Assembly (NCBI GenBank): GCA_017446265.1
Contig: JAFSRD010000004.1
Coordinates: 78,098-142,097 of the forward strand
Source of the DNA: Treponema sp.
GTDB taxonomy: Bacteria; Spirochaetota; Spirochaetia; Treponematales; Treponemataceae
Length of the DNA stretch: 64,000 bases
Direction of reading: 5' to 3'
Part shown: positions 19,451 through 29,900 of the stretch, piece after piece
Layout: each line of letters begins with the position of its first letter
Numbering within the stretch: position 1 is the stretch's first letter
Position numbers and translations under genes: made by a program
The notes under the pieces: model-generated
Databases searched by the model: none
What the model was told of the DNA's origin: nothing
What the model saw: the letters and a program-made list of their open reading frames with translations, nothing else

Positions 19451-19606
19451 AATCCACCTTCCGTCAGATTATTATATTTTATGAGAACCTTTAAAAACTG
19501 GCTGGACGCTTCGCTGCCCCATGCAGTTTGAAAGATGCCCTTATAACACATTATAAATTATTATACTATCTTTTTTCAATATACATGCCTTACATACACC
19601 AACCTT

Positions 19607-19648
19607 TAAAAAAGTGCTGATTAATGTCTCAAACAGTAATCAGCGCTT
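19607..19648 (-). terminator. Rho-independent terminator of chemoreceptor paralogue 2
   Basis: On the minus strand a 12-bp stem (arms 19637-19648 and 19612-19623, one G-U pair) with a 13-nt loop is followed directly by a run of T. It lies 124 nt after the stop of the upstream chemoreceptor gene. The remaining 19451-19771 gap holds only AT-rich sequence and the start region of paralogue 1. Confidence 0.7.
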
Positions 19649-19771
19649 CTTTAACACTATCGGTGCAAGCCAGCGAAAATAGTAGCATTTATTTGAAAAT
19701 TTGTTTAAATTTATAGTTTTTTTGATTAAACCTGAACGCCCTCTGCAAATAGTACCGTCGCCTGCCGCATG

Positions 19772-21658
19772 TTACAGTGTAAACGTTCCTATGACTGTCT
19801 TTAGCTTCTCTGCACTGCCCATCGTCTGTGCAGAAGATTCGCTTACATGCTCCATTCCTGCAACAATTGACTGTATGCTGTCTGTCATGGCATTCATGCG
19901 CTCATTGATCTTGCTCGTCACTTCGCTTAAAATAGTCATCTCTTTAACAATCTGTTCCCCGCCTGACACCATTTCGTCGGAGCCGCCCTTGACTGCCACC
20001 GTCGAATCGTTGATATTCTTCATAGCTTCAAGCACTTGTTGACTGCCGGATGCCTGCTCGCTCATCGCATTCATGATGATATGTTCCTGCTCACGCACCG
20101 TTTGCGACAGATTATATATCGAATCAAAATTCTTCTGCACCTCTTTTACGTCTTCGGACACTTCGGCAATTGAGACTGAAAGCGCTTTCAAGTTGTCGCT
20201 GATTACTTTGCCCTGCGCGCTCGACTGCTCGGCAAGCTTCCTGATTTCGTCCGCAACGACCGCAAAGCCTTTGCCAGCTTCCCCCGCGTGCGCTGACTCA
20301 ATCGCCGCGTTCATGGCAAGCAAGTTCGTCTGACTCGCAATTGTCTGGATTATCGTGCTCGCCTCAAGCAGCGAAGCCGACTGCGAAATGATGTGCTGTG
20401 CCGTCTCGACAGCATTGCGCACACTGTTGTGCCCCTCGTCCGCTGCATCCGAAAGCATGCCTACCGCCTCCGTATTTTTTTCGAGAATCTGCGTCATGGA
20501 GCGGATGTTCGCCACCATTTCGTCAACGGCAGCAGAAGACTCCGTAACGCTCGACGCTTGCGACTCAATGCTTTGATTGAGCGTCCGTATGCTTGCCATG
20601 ATTTGATTGATTGCCGCGTTCGTCTCTTCCACGCCCGCCGCCTGATTGTTCATGTCGTTCTGGACAATCGAAATATTGTCAGTTATCTCTTTTATTGAAG
20701 CGCCAGCCTCGTTCATGCGCGTAACAAGCACTTTTATCATTCCGTCCGATGCATCAATGCTGTCACGAAAATTGACGAACAGGTCACGCGCTGTTTGGCA
20801 AAATATATTCAAGTCATTTACAAGAGCGCCCAACTCGCTGCGGCTAAGCACAGGCATGGCGTTCACTGCGTAATCTCTTTGTGCAAGGCTGTTTGAAAAC
20901 GACTCTATGGCCGTAATGCTTATTTTTGTTGTCCGTATTTGCAGATACAAACCAATAACAACCAGCCCGCCTGCAACAATACTTATCGGCATCATCCTGC
21001 CTAAAACAAGCGCGCTATTTGATATATTTCTGTTTGAGGGAACGAGAACTACCGCAATAAGCAATAAGATAATGCCGACAATCCCGAAAAACGAAGCGGT
21101 AAGCGACCTCATAACAAGCGACATTGTCTGCCAGTGTTTTTTATAAGGCAGCCAGGTCAGTGAATGTTCAAACGTCATATGAAACATTACATATGAGAAA
21201 AGTGAAAATACGCCAACAAGTCCAAGCATCACACATATGCCAAAACTCAGTGATGATTGTCCTTGAAATGCCGCATATTGAATACCACGTCTGACATTAC
21301 GCAAATGAAAGACGAACGACTCACAAATAGAAATTACAAAGACAGATGCAATCATTGCTTTTTCAAAATATTTTACTTTCTTGTTTATGAGTTCTGCCGT
21401 TTTATCTGTACCGTCATACTTATGCAAGTGACGTTGGAAATACGCGCAACCGGCGGGGCCCATGAGCAGCACCACGATTCCCAAAATAATAGTAATTGGG
21501 TCGGAAAGTATAGTAAAAAGTTCCGCCGTTGTTATGCCGCCCAGCGCGACACCCGCTATGCCGTACATCAAAAAAGGAAAACTATACGCCATTGCTAAAT
21601 ATACATAACATGAAAAAGGCATGTCAGGAACGGTACTAGATGCAGAGATTGCATTCAT
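19772..21658 (-). CDS. Methyl-accepting chemotaxis protein, membrane-anchored (paralogue 2)
   Basis: 628 aa, the same layout and length as the next gene downstream: about six predicted membrane segments in residues 15-240, then a HAMP-like/coiled-coil region and the conserved signalling tip [23 protein letters not shown]. The cytoplasmic part from about residue 330 is nearly the same as in paralogue 1, whereas the N-terminal half has only partial similarity, so the two probably report different inputs to the same CheA/CheW array. A strong ribosome-binding site (GGAGGAG) precedes the ATG. A terminator lies downstream, so the two are probably transcribed separately. Confidence 0.93.
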   Translation of the reverse strand: MNAISASSTVPDMPFSCYVYLAMAYSFPFLMYGIAGVALGGITTAELFTILSDPITIILGIVVLLMGPAGCAYFQRHLHKYDGTDKTAELINKKVKYFEKAMIASVFVISICESFVFHLRNVRRGIQYAAFQGQSSLSFGICVMLGLVGVFSLFSYVMFHMTFEHSLTWLPYKKHWQTMSLVMRSLTASFFGIVGIILLLIAVVLVPSNRNISNSALVLGRMMPISIVAGGLVVIGLYLQIRTTKISITAIESFSNSLAQRDYAVNAMPVLSRSELGALVNDLNIFCQTARDLFVNFRDSIDASDGMIKVLVTRMNEAGASIKEITDNISIVQNDMNNQAAGVEETNAAINQIMASIRTLNQSIESQASSVTESSAAVDEMVANIRSMTQILEKNTEAVGMLSDAADEGHNSVRNAVETAQHIISQSASLLEASTIIQTIASQTNLLAMNAAIESAHAGEAGKGFAVVADEIRKLAEQSSAQGKVISDNLKALSVSIAEVSEDVKEVQKNFDSIYNLSQTVREQEHIIMNAMSEQASGSQQVLEAMKNINDSTVAVKGGSDEMVSGGEQIVKEMTILSEVTSKINERMNAMTDSIQSIVAGMEHVSESSAQTMGSAEKLKTVIGTFTL

Positions 21659-21819
21659 AAATCTCCTCCATTTTGTGTGATTGTTTTACTGTTCTCTCTG
21701 CAAAACTTTATGAACTAGTACGCACGCAGTGTGAAATATATTTATAACAATAAGTTATATTAACATAACAACGTGAAATAGTCAATACAATGCTTAGTAT
21801 GTTTTGTTATATTTATTGA

Positions 21820-21912
21820 AATTATTAAGCCTGTTCTGAAACATCAGTTTCCGAACAGGCTGCTTTGAAATGCGATGTTTTAATGCGTGATATTCTAACG
21901 AGTTAAAACTCG
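21820..21912 (-). repeat. Interspersed hairpin repeat, copy B (long form)
   Basis: Reverse orientation relative to the 61.4-kb copy, matching it over about 90 nt. The hairpin core at 21830-21859 is the best of the three: arms CCTGTTC/GAACAGG, one mismatch, inner arms GAAAC/GTTTC and loop ATCA. It lies between the chemoreceptor and the ABC exporter. Confidence 0.8.
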
Positions 21913-21915
21913 CAA

Positions 21916-21943
21916 CCTGTTTGATAACTTGTTATCAAACAGG
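21916..21943 (-). terminator. Hairpin after the ABC-2 permease gene
   Basis: Perfect 13-bp inverted repeat (arms CCTGTTTGATAAC / GTTATCAAACAGG) with a 2-nt loop, 4 nt after the stop of the minus-strand ABC permease gene. There is no strong T-run, so termination is likely but unproven. It begins with the same CAACCTGTT as the adjacent repeat. Confidence 0.55.
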
Positions 21944-21947
21944 TCTA

Positions 21948-22835
21948 TTATACTTCGGTTTTATGCTCCAGCAGCCAGCCTGTTGCAAGAAAATACATGG
22001 CGCCAAACACAGCAAAACGCATCGCGTGGTTCCAAAATACAGCTGCTCCGTTGACTGTGCCATCATCAGAAAAAGATGAACTAAAGCCATAGTTGAGTCC
22101 AAAAAATCCAAGCCGTATGGGGATATAAAACACAAAGAACAGTATTATCAAGATTAAAAATTTATTCGGCCGTTTTGTGTGAATAAACGCAGAATACAAT
22201 GCATATGCAAAATTGATTCCTGCTTGCCAAACGACGAACGAGATGATGGACCACACAAAAAATTGCAACACGCTGCCCAAGTGCTCGGCAAATACAAAAT
22301 GATAAATTGCCTTTACGTTTTCCCAGTACGACACACCAGGGTCTATATTCGGAAACGTTGTGCCAAATTCAGTATACAGGAGCACCCCTAAACTCGGCAT
22401 CATAAACGACAGATACAATGCGGCAGGCACCGCATATATCACATACTCTGCAAGATTCACCAATTGCTTTGCACCGAGTTGCGTATAACTGTGTGCGGGC
22501 ACGAGCAACATAAGATAATTCGTGTCGCTAAAGAGCAATGAGCGCAGATTCCCGCAGCCGCGCAAAAGCGCATACAGCGGAATACACAATACGCTTATCA
22601 TACCAATGATATACATCACTACGCCAAAAAACGTCAAATGATTTGATTGCGTTTGATATGCAATAAAATTTGTCAGCGATGCTCCGAGCAATACAATTGC
22701 AATCACTGCGCTCGTATAGAGAATGCGCGCTCGACTCGCCTTCCACTCTTGTTTTAACGTTGCCTTCATCACGTTGATTTTATGTGCACCGCCGGCATGT
22801 TCCGTTCTATTCATTTCAGCATCAGTACGTTCCAT
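21948..22835 (-). CDS. ABC-2 type transporter permease
   Basis: 295 aa with about six predicted membrane segments and a cytoplasmic N-terminus; no conserved catalytic motif. It lies 2 nt after the ABC ATPase gene, forming an exporter pair of the ABC-2/YtrC-D-like type. Substrate unknown. The ATG at 22835 (start MERTDAEMNRTE) was chosen because it directly follows the ATPase stop; an internal ATG at 22814 is also possible. Confidence 0.8.
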   Translation of the reverse strand: MERTDAEMNRTEHAGGAHKINVMKATLKQEWKASRARILYTSAVIAIVLLGASLTNFIAYQTQSNHLTFFGVVMYIIGMISVLCIPLYALLRGCGNLRSLLFSDTNYLMLLVPAHSYTQLGAKQLVNLAEYVIYAVPAALYLSFMMPSLGVLLYTEFGTTFPNIDPGVSYWENVKAIYHFVFAEHLGSVLQFFVWSIISFVVWQAGINFAYALYSAFIHTKRPNKFLILIILFFVFYIPIRLGFFGLNYGFSSSFSDDGTVNGAAVFWNHAMRFAVFGAMYFLATGWLLEHKTEV

Positions 22836-22837
22836 AA

Positions 22838-23539
22838 TTATATTTCCCTAAACATATTGATATAGAGTTCATCGATATCCATGCCGCGCTCACTACGCAG
22901 GCGTTGCGCATCTGCGTACAATGCAATTTCGCCGCTGCTTATAAAGCATACATCGTTGAACATATGCTCTATGTCGTGCACAAGGTGCGTGCTCACAATA
23001 ATTGATGAATCGGGGCTGTATGTTTTAACAATTGTCGAAACAATGCGTTCACGCGCCACAGGGTCAACACCGCCGAGCGGCTCGTCAAGTAAAAACAATT
23101 TAGCAACGCGTGAAAAGCACAGCAAAAGATTGAGCTTTTCAACCATGCCTTTTGACATATGCGAAACAGGCACGTCTTTTTCGAGGTGAACAAATTCAAG
23201 CATGTCAAGCGCTTTGTGCGAATCAAAGTCTGCAAAAAAATCATTGTAGTAGTCAATTGCGTCAAGCACTGTCATCCATTTTGGCATAATGTTGCGGTCA
23301 GGCAAAAACGACACAAGGCGTTTGCTTGCAAGCCCGATGGGATTTCCGCATACAAGCACGGAGCCACCATTTGATTTTTGCAACCCCGCCACAATTTTCA
23401 AAAAAGTCGTCTTGCCGCTGCCGTTTGGTCCCATAAGGCCAAGTATTCTGCCCGCTTCAAGCGTCAACGAAATATTTCTGAGCGCGGTTTTCATTCCGTA
23501 CTGCTTAGAAAGATTTTCAACAGTCAAAATAGATTCCAT
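22838..23539 (-). CDS. ABC transporter ATP-binding protein (exporter type)
   Basis: 233 aa. Walker A MGPNGSGKTT, Walker B LFLLDEPLGGVD and switch STHLVHD are intact. The signature motif is unusual: SKGMVEKL in place of LSGGQ, as in YtrB-like ABC-2 ATPases. It pairs with the permease 2 nt downstream. It starts 35 bp after aroA ends, so it may share the aroA transcript, although the functions seem unrelated. Confidence 0.87.
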   Translation of the reverse strand: MESILTVENLSKQYGMKTALRNISLTLEAGRILGLMGPNGSGKTTFLKIVAGLQKSNGGSVLVCGNPIGLASKRLVSFLPDRNIMPKWMTVLDAIDYYNDFFADFDSHKALDMLEFVHLEKDVPVSHMSKGMVEKLNLLLCFSRVAKLFLLDEPLGGVDPVARERIVSTIVKTYSPDSSIIVSTHLVHDIEHMFNDVCFISSGEIALYADAQRLRSERGMDIDELYINMFREI

Positions 23540-23573
23540 AATTTCATTTCCTTTTTTTATTCGTGCAGATGGT

Positions 23574-24908
23574 TTAACGCCCCGACACTTGCGGCGCGGT
23601 TGTTGATTCCAGCAAAATATAACCTGCTCCGAGTTGGTTCATCGTTTCATAAAACTGTGGAAATGTCACGGCGCAGCACTCTGCATCGTTAATAATAATT
23701 TTTTCTCCCTGCGGAAGCGCTATTCCAAAAGCAGCAAATGCCATTGCAATGCGGTGGTCGCCGCAGCTTTCGACAGTGCCACCGTGTATGCCAACGCCTT
23801 TTGCGCCGTGCACGACAAGATAATCATCGCCTTCGTCACATGAAACGCCAAGTTTTGCAAGCTCTCTATGCATGAGCGCAACGCGGTCTGTTTCTTTCAA
23901 GCGGCATATGTCTATATCGCTAAACTGTGAGTCGCCATCGGCATATGCAGCAGCAACGCACAGCGCAGGCAAGGCGTCAGGAAAATCTGAAAGCGAAACA
24001 GAAACACCGTGCAGTTTGCCGCACCGATGCACGAGCAAGCGCGCATGCTGTTCATCTATCTCTATCGTTGCTCCCATAGATTGCAAAACAGCGACAATCG
24101 CTTTGTCGCCTTGTACTTGCGACATGTCAATATTATTAATAATAATTTCCGAATGCGAAATTACTGCTGCAACGAGCGGGAACGCAACACCTGACCAGTC
24201 TGACGGCATCACTTTGTCAAATGGAGCAAACGCGTTTCCGCCTGAAAGCTCATACCAGGTAAAACGCGCTGCATCATACACAACGGAAAAACCAGCAGAC
24301 GCAAGCCAGTCAAGCGTCATCTTTACAAAAGGGATTTCTTTAGGCGCGCTCACTTCAATGCGCGTTTTCCCTTCCGTCAGTGCAGCGGCAAGGAGAAGCG
24401 AACTCACGTATTGCGAAATGCTTCCTTGCAGCTGTGCAGTTCCCGCGTGGATAGGACCTTTTATGATGACAGGCGGCGCACCAACAGTTTCGCGCGTCGC
24501 AAATGCCTCTGCACCAAGCTGCCGCAACGCCTGAAGCATATCGTTCAAAGGTCGCCTGCATATTGATGAGTCTCCAGTAATAACGGAATAGCCCGGAATT
24601 GTCGCTACAATGCCAGCTGCAAAACTGACGAGCGTGCCGCTGTTGCCGACATCTATGACAAACGATGGCTGCTGCCACTTTGTACCGATGCCGTGTACAA
24701 TCCATTCGTCGTCGCGCAGTTCAACAGAGCAACCGAAATTGCTGATAAAACGCACCGCGCTCATGCAATCGTCACTTGCAAGCGGATTGCGGATATGGCT
24801 CACACCGTTTGCCAACCCCGCAAAAAGACATGCGCGTATTGTATGACTTTTACTGCCTGGGACAGTAACAGCTCCCGACAGAACTGCACCTGTTGCTGCT
24901 ACTTTCAT
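23574..24908 (-). CDS. aroA: 3-phosphoshikimate 1-carboxyvinyltransferase (EPSP synthase)
   Basis: 444 aa. Shikimate pathway enzyme that joins PEP to shikimate-3-phosphate. Motifs: VPGSKSHTIRA near the N-terminus, NSGTLVSF, GDSSICRRPLNDML, QYVSSLLLAA, the DFPDALPAL segment, RLKETDR and GDHRIAMAFA. The P-loop-like NSGT replaces the more common NAGT or NSGTT. The start at 24908 has no clear Shine-Dalgarno. The ABC exporter pair lies immediately downstream. Divergent from cheX. Confidence 0.95.
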   Translation of the reverse strand: MKVAATGAVLSGAVTVPGSKSHTIRACLFAGLANGVSHIRNPLASDDCMSAVRFISNFGCSVELRDDEWIVHGIGTKWQQPSFVIDVGNSGTLVSFAAGIVATIPGYSVITGDSSICRRPLNDMLQALRQLGAEAFATRETVGAPPVIIKGPIHAGTAQLQGSISQYVSSLLLAAALTEGKTRIEVSAPKEIPFVKMTLDWLASAGFSVVYDAARFTWYELSGGNAFAPFDKVMPSDWSGVAFPLVAAVISHSEIIINNIDMSQVQGDKAIVAVLQSMGATIEIDEQHARLLVHRCGKLHGVSVSLSDFPDALPALCVAAAYADGDSQFSDIDICRLKETDRVALMHRELAKLGVSCDEGDDYLVVHGAKGVGIHGGTVESCGDHRIAMAFAAFGIALPQGEKIIINDAECCAVTFPQFYETMNQLGAGYILLESTTAPQVSGR

Positions 24909-25012
24909 ACTACACGCAATAATTACATTTTACTGTGCATAAGTCAAGCGGACGGAGAAGCGGCAGCATATTTCTATTTACTTACTTCTGCATATTGCTA
25001 TATATTTATATT

Positions 25013-25474
25013 ATGGATGTACGCGTTATCAATCCATTTTTGACATCGTGTGAAAACGCTTTTAGCAACATGTTCAACTTGACGCCGCAACACAAAGAGC
25101 CGTATTTACTCGATGCAAAAACAGGTCATGCATGGGAAATATCGGGGTTACTCGGACTGACTGGCGACTGCGACGGCGTTGTGGCATTCCGCCTTCATAA
25201 AATTCTTGCAGATAAAATGCTTGAGCGTTCAGGTATAAAGGCAGACACGATAAAGGAGCGCGAAGAGCTCTCAAAGCAACTCGTAAGTGAATTTACAAAC
25301 ATCATATCGGGCAATGCAATATCGGAAATCAGAGATAAAAATATCAGCGTGTCGCCGCCTGTTGTCGTAACTGGCAAAAACCATATGCTTTCGTGGCCGA
25401 AAAATTATCCGATTGTGGCAATACCGTTTGTCACCTCGCATGGTCCGTTTGAAGTTGACGTGTGCTTCAAGTGA
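25013..25474 (+). CDS. cheX: Chemotaxis phosphatase CheX
   Basis: 153 aa, the usual CheX length. The conserved E-x-x-N catalytic pair is E93 and N96 in the segment LVSEFTNIISGNA, followed by the PPVVVTG strand. CheX dephosphorylates CheY-P, which in spirochetes controls flagellar reversal. Start chosen at MDVRVINPF (25013), the family start; upstream residues to 24935 are random. There is no Shine-Dalgarno and TATATT (25001-25006) ends 6 nt before ATG, so the message may be leaderless. It is not next to cheA/cheW/cheY, so it could be a second copy. Confidence 0.9.
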   Translation: MDVRVINPFLTSCENAFSNMFNLTPQHKEPYLLDAKTGHAWEISGLLGLTGDCDGVVAFRLHKILADKMLERSGIKADTIKEREELSKQLVSEFTNIISGNAISEIRDKNISVSPPVVVTGKNHMLSWPKNYPIVAIPFVTSHGPFEVDVCFK

Positions 25475-25492
25475 TTTTTTATAGGAGTATTT

Positions 25493-26848
25493 ATGAACGA
25501 ACAATTTATTAATGATTACAAAATGTTTCTTAACAATGGCAAAACTGAGCGTGAGTGCACAGCGCAAATTATCAGCATGGCGGAAAAGCACGGCTACAAA
25601 GATGTTGCATCGTGCAAAACGCTCAAAGCTGGCGACAAAGTGTATGTGCAAAAGATGGGAAAATCTATTGCGCTTTTTGAAATTGGCAGCGGCAGCCTTG
25701 AAGACGGCATGAACATTCTCGGCGCGCATATCGATTCGCCACGCCTCGACGTCAAACAAAACCCGCTGTACGAAAAAGATTTTGTCGTATATTTGAACAC
25801 ACATTATTACGGCGGCATAAAAAAATACCAGTGGGTTACAACGCCGCTGGCCATTCACGGCGTTGTGTGCAAAAAAGACGGCTCAATCATCAACATAAAA
25901 ATAGGCGAAGACGCAGACGACCCAGTGTTTTGCGTTTCAGACATTCTGCCGCATCTTGCACAAGAGCAGATGAAAGAAAAAGCGTCTGACTTTATTCCTG
26001 GCGAAAATCTTGATTTGATTGTCGGTTCTGAGCCGCCGCAAAAAGAAAAAGACGATGAGGGTGCAAAAGCAAAAAGCAAAAAAGATAAATGCAAAAAAGA
26101 AATTATTAAACTGCTCAAAGAAAAATATAATTTCGATGAGGATGATTTTGCTTCAGCAGAACTTGAAATAGTGCCTGCCGGCCATGCACGAGATTTAGGA
26201 TTTGACCGCTCGCTTATTTTGGCATATGGACAGGATGACCGTGCATGTGCATTCACTTCTGTACAAGCGCTTCTCGACAGCACAGTGAACGCGCGCACAA
26301 ACTGCTGCCTATGTGTAGACAAAGAAGAAATCGGCAGCTACGGCGCTACAGGCATGGGCTCGCACTTGCTTGAAAACGCTGTTGCAGAAATCATTTCGCG
26401 CATGGGCGGAAACTCAAACGACTTGACACTGCGCCGTTGCCTTGCTTCAAGCGCTATGCTTTCAAGCGATGTGAATGCAGCGTTCGATCCCATGAACAGC
26501 AACTTGTACGATAAAGACAACGCATCGTTTTTAGGTGGCGGAATTACGTTTAATAAATACACTGGCAGCCGTGGCAAATATTCTGCAAGCGACGCGAATC
26601 CAGAATTTATCGCAAAAGTGCGCGCGCTCATGGACAAAAACAACATTCCGTTCCAGATGGCAGAACTGGGCAAAGTTGACCAAGGCGGTGGCGGCACGAT
26701 TGCACATCTGGCGGCAAAATACGGCATGGATGTGCTCGATGCAGGTGTCGCTGTGTTGAGCATGCACGCGCCGTGGGAAATCACAAACAAAGAGGACATC
26801 TGCACTGCATACGAATGCTACAAATCATTTTTGACGCTTGAAAAATAG
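25493..26848 (+). CDS. M18 family aspartyl aminopeptidase
   Basis: 451 aa. Zinc aminopeptidase of the M18 family, cytoplasmic. Motifs: GAHIDSPRLDVKQ (first metal site), the YYGGIKKYQW segment, DKEEIGSYGATG (catalytic Glu), DVNAAFDPMN, and SMHAPWE near the end. A lysine-rich charged insert (residues 184-200) interrupts the middle domain, as in other bacterial members. TAGGAG 6 nt before the ATG. It follows cheX by 18 bp and may share its transcript; no functional link is evident. Confidence 0.92.
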   Translation: MNEQFINDYKMFLNNGKTERECTAQIISMAEKHGYKDVASCKTLKAGDKVYVQKMGKSIALFEIGSGSLEDGMNILGAHIDSPRLDVKQNPLYEKDFVVYLNTHYYGGIKKYQWVTTPLAIHGVVCKKDGSIINIKIGEDADDPVFCVSDILPHLAQEQMKEKASDFIPGENLDLIVGSEPPQKEKDDEGAKAKSKKDKCKKEIIKLLKEKYNFDEDDFASAELEIVPAGHARDLGFDRSLILAYGQDDRACAFTSVQALLDSTVNARTNCCLCVDKEEIGSYGATGMGSHLLENAVAEIISRMGGNSNDLTLRRCLASSAMLSSDVNAAFDPMNSNLYDKDNASFLGGGITFNKYTGSRGKYSASDANPEFIAKVRALMDKNNIPFQMAELGKVDQGGGGTIAHLAAKYGMDVLDAGVAVLSMHAPWEITNKEDICTAYECYKSFLTLEK

Positions 26849-26903
26849 AGCCCATACAATCTGTGCGTATCGTATATGGAAAAGCGGCAGAACGATCCGC
26901 TTG

Positions 26904-29900
26904 CTAATACGACGCACTGAACGAAAACTCAAACGAAAACGGTTTTTCGTATGCTCTTTTGTGCAAATGATAACGCACGCCAGTAACAATTGAAAAGCGA
27001 AGAAGCGGCGTGGCGGCAAAACCGAAGTTGGGCGTAAGCGTGAGCGACGCGTGCAGTGCAACAGAATCGTAATAACGCATGGCGCCTGAAAACATCATGG
27101 CAAAAAATGTAGGTGCGTTGAGAAAATTCCATGATGACACATCGCGTGATGTTGCAGTATGTATAAACGCACCGCCATACGATGCACGAACCGCATATCT
27201 GTTCACGTATATGAGCGGCAGCGCTTTTTGCACTTCGCCTGCAAATAAAATCACTTGTGCATCATGCCGCCAAAACACTGTGTCATTCGGGAAAATTGAC
27301 GCTGAAATCACAAATGGGAAGTTGTAGGTAAAATCATGCTTGCACGCATACGGGAGCAATCTTGGAGAACGTGCCGTGAGCGTTGCAGAAAGGTCTTGTG
27401 TAAAATTGCGCCACGAAAGCGCACTGCCGAATGCACTCGCATAATGCGCCGTGTACGATGTTGCAAACGAGATGCCGCCATATTCATACGTGCCTGCGCC
27501 AGTTCTGTGCATGGTTGTGTATCCTACAGAAAATTTAGCAATCGCTCTGAAACGATTTGTTAAATTGTCGTTTTCAAGCGCTCCGAACACGCGCCAGCTG
27601 TCTGGATGTGACAGCAAATCTTGCCGCCCCGCAAAAATATTTGTCACATTTGAAAAGGTGAATTTTGAAAATTTGCCAACGGGCACCATAGACGAGAGTG
27701 CAACTGCGTGAAACGTCTGCTTAAATCCATGCCTGTCGAATTCAACTTGGTCTGTAATCGTGTAGGAAAAAAGCGATGTCGCTGTTCCACTCGAAAATGT
27801 CGTTTCAATTGCACCGCTGTTTGAATACAAACTGTATCCACCTGAAAGCTGCACAATTGCGGATGACCACGGATTTGTAGACGCATACGTAACGCCAAAT
27901 GGCAGCACACGCGGATTAAAATCTCCGCTTGCCGATGGAATGATGCCGCTGAGTGCGTCAGAAAAAAGCGATGCGTTCTGCGTGTAGCCATACGTATAGG
28001 TGCGCGCAGAGCCCGCCGGCAAAAAGATGCCGCGTGAATAGTATTTGAATGGATTATATTTTTTTGAAGACGCGAGCGCCTCAAGCGACACGGACGGCAT
28101 TGTCAGCGGGGGCATTTCCGACAATGCGCTGTCTGTGTTTTCTGCCTGCGCGCCTGCCATTGCAGAACTTTGTTCATGTTCTGTTTGCACATCTTCTGCC
28201 CGCACAGCAAACGTTTCCATCAGGATTTTTTCGCTGTTTGCAACGAGCAATTTTGCATCTCGGAAAAAATTCCCTGCATATGCAAGCACGCCTGTTTTGA
28301 GCAGCACAGGATTATACACACCGCCTGAAACATCATCTGTTTGCAAACACCACAACACGCTGCCATCTGCATTGTGATTTTTATTAATTAATAATTTCCC
28401 GAAGCGTGGCATTGTATCTGGGGCAGCCCACGAAAACACGAGCGTCTTCCCCGCGCCATTGTCTGCCAGCGATGCAGTGCGAATCACCATGCGCTCAACA
28501 GGCACGCCATACGCTGCCGTGCTGCCATCTACAAGCGAATACAGCTGTATTGACCAACCGCGTGCGCTCTTATTCGTATACACGATTTCACCATCTGCTG
28601 CATCACTTGGTGTAAACGCGACATCGCCACGCGGAAATAATTTTTGTGCAACGAGCACAGCTGCGTTCACGCGCGTACCGCGGCTGTTTTCCAACAACTT
28701 ATACACGACGAGCGCGCAGTTTTGTGATTTTGTTTTTATTGCTGCAACATAATGCGTTCTTCCAACAGTGATGATTGCAGCATCGCGCAAGCCTGTTTCT
28801 TTGAGCGTATGCCACGAATGGCTTTGCACGCTATATACGCGCACTTCACTTTTGGGCACTGCGTGGCGCTCGCTCATCACACTTACGGCAGCATATTTTC
28901 CGTCGCGTGAAAGCGCAATGCGCGTTTGGTTTGGAACAGTGAACAGCTTTTTTGACCGCGCATATGTTCCATTGCTGCTCCACGCTGAAACATATAAACT
29001 GCCCGCGGCTTCGTCAACATAGCTGAAACCCGCGTCGCTTGAAGACAACTGCGAATAGCGTGCGCCGTGCGTGTTCTCGTTTGAAAATGATGCACTGCTA
29101 TTCGTGAGTGCACCGGGCGTCAAAGCCGCGTCGGTCTTTTTGCGCAATTTGTTACGCAAAGAACGCCGATACAAAAAATAATCGCCATACGAATCGCTTT
29201 CAAGTGGATTCGCGCTCACGGCGGGCACGTCAATCGATTCTTTAAATTTGCGCCAGGCGTCCTTTTCCGACATGCCGTATACAGCCTTAAACGCAATCGT
29301 CGGATGAATTGTCTGCAAGTTGACGCACTTATACCAGAACTGCGCGTATTTTTTCATGCCAAATGTTTTCTGAAGCCAGCTTTCAAATGACGCGCCAAAA
29401 TAATAATTTGTGTCATAGGGATATATGTCGCGGGAACCGTAAACATCTGCATGACTGGGAAATGAATTTTCAAGCTTTGCCTGCCGCACCATCTGCAAGC
29501 TGTATGAATCGTTGAGCCGCCCTTCGCCGTGCGCGCTTTCGGAAGAGACCGCCACGCCTTCTGTACGCGAGCGTGTAATAAATAAAAATGCAGGATTAAT
29601 GACATCGCCAAAAATTCTTCCGAGCTTTTTCACTCCTTCGTTTTTTATGTTGTATGTAACAGCATGCGTAAGTTCATGGCGAAACGTCATCAAAAAATCA
29701 TCAGAAGCGACAGCAATTTTATTAATTACAGGAGTGTCATACATGACAATGTGGTCGTATGCTGCAGGCGAATAGTATGCGTTGAACTCATCTTGTGCAG
29801 GCGTAATGACAACGGGAAATCGCTTCCACTGCTCAATTTCAAGCCATGCGCATACGTCGTCATAAATGGCATCTGCGTGTTCAGCAAGGTGAGCGGCGCT

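Noticed and set aside
24120..24150. ATTATTAATAATAATT tracts seen across the window as a regulatory repeat
   Set aside because: Several lie within genes and encode Ile-Ile-Asn-Asn runs; frequency fits AT-rich codon use and no fixed flanks exist.
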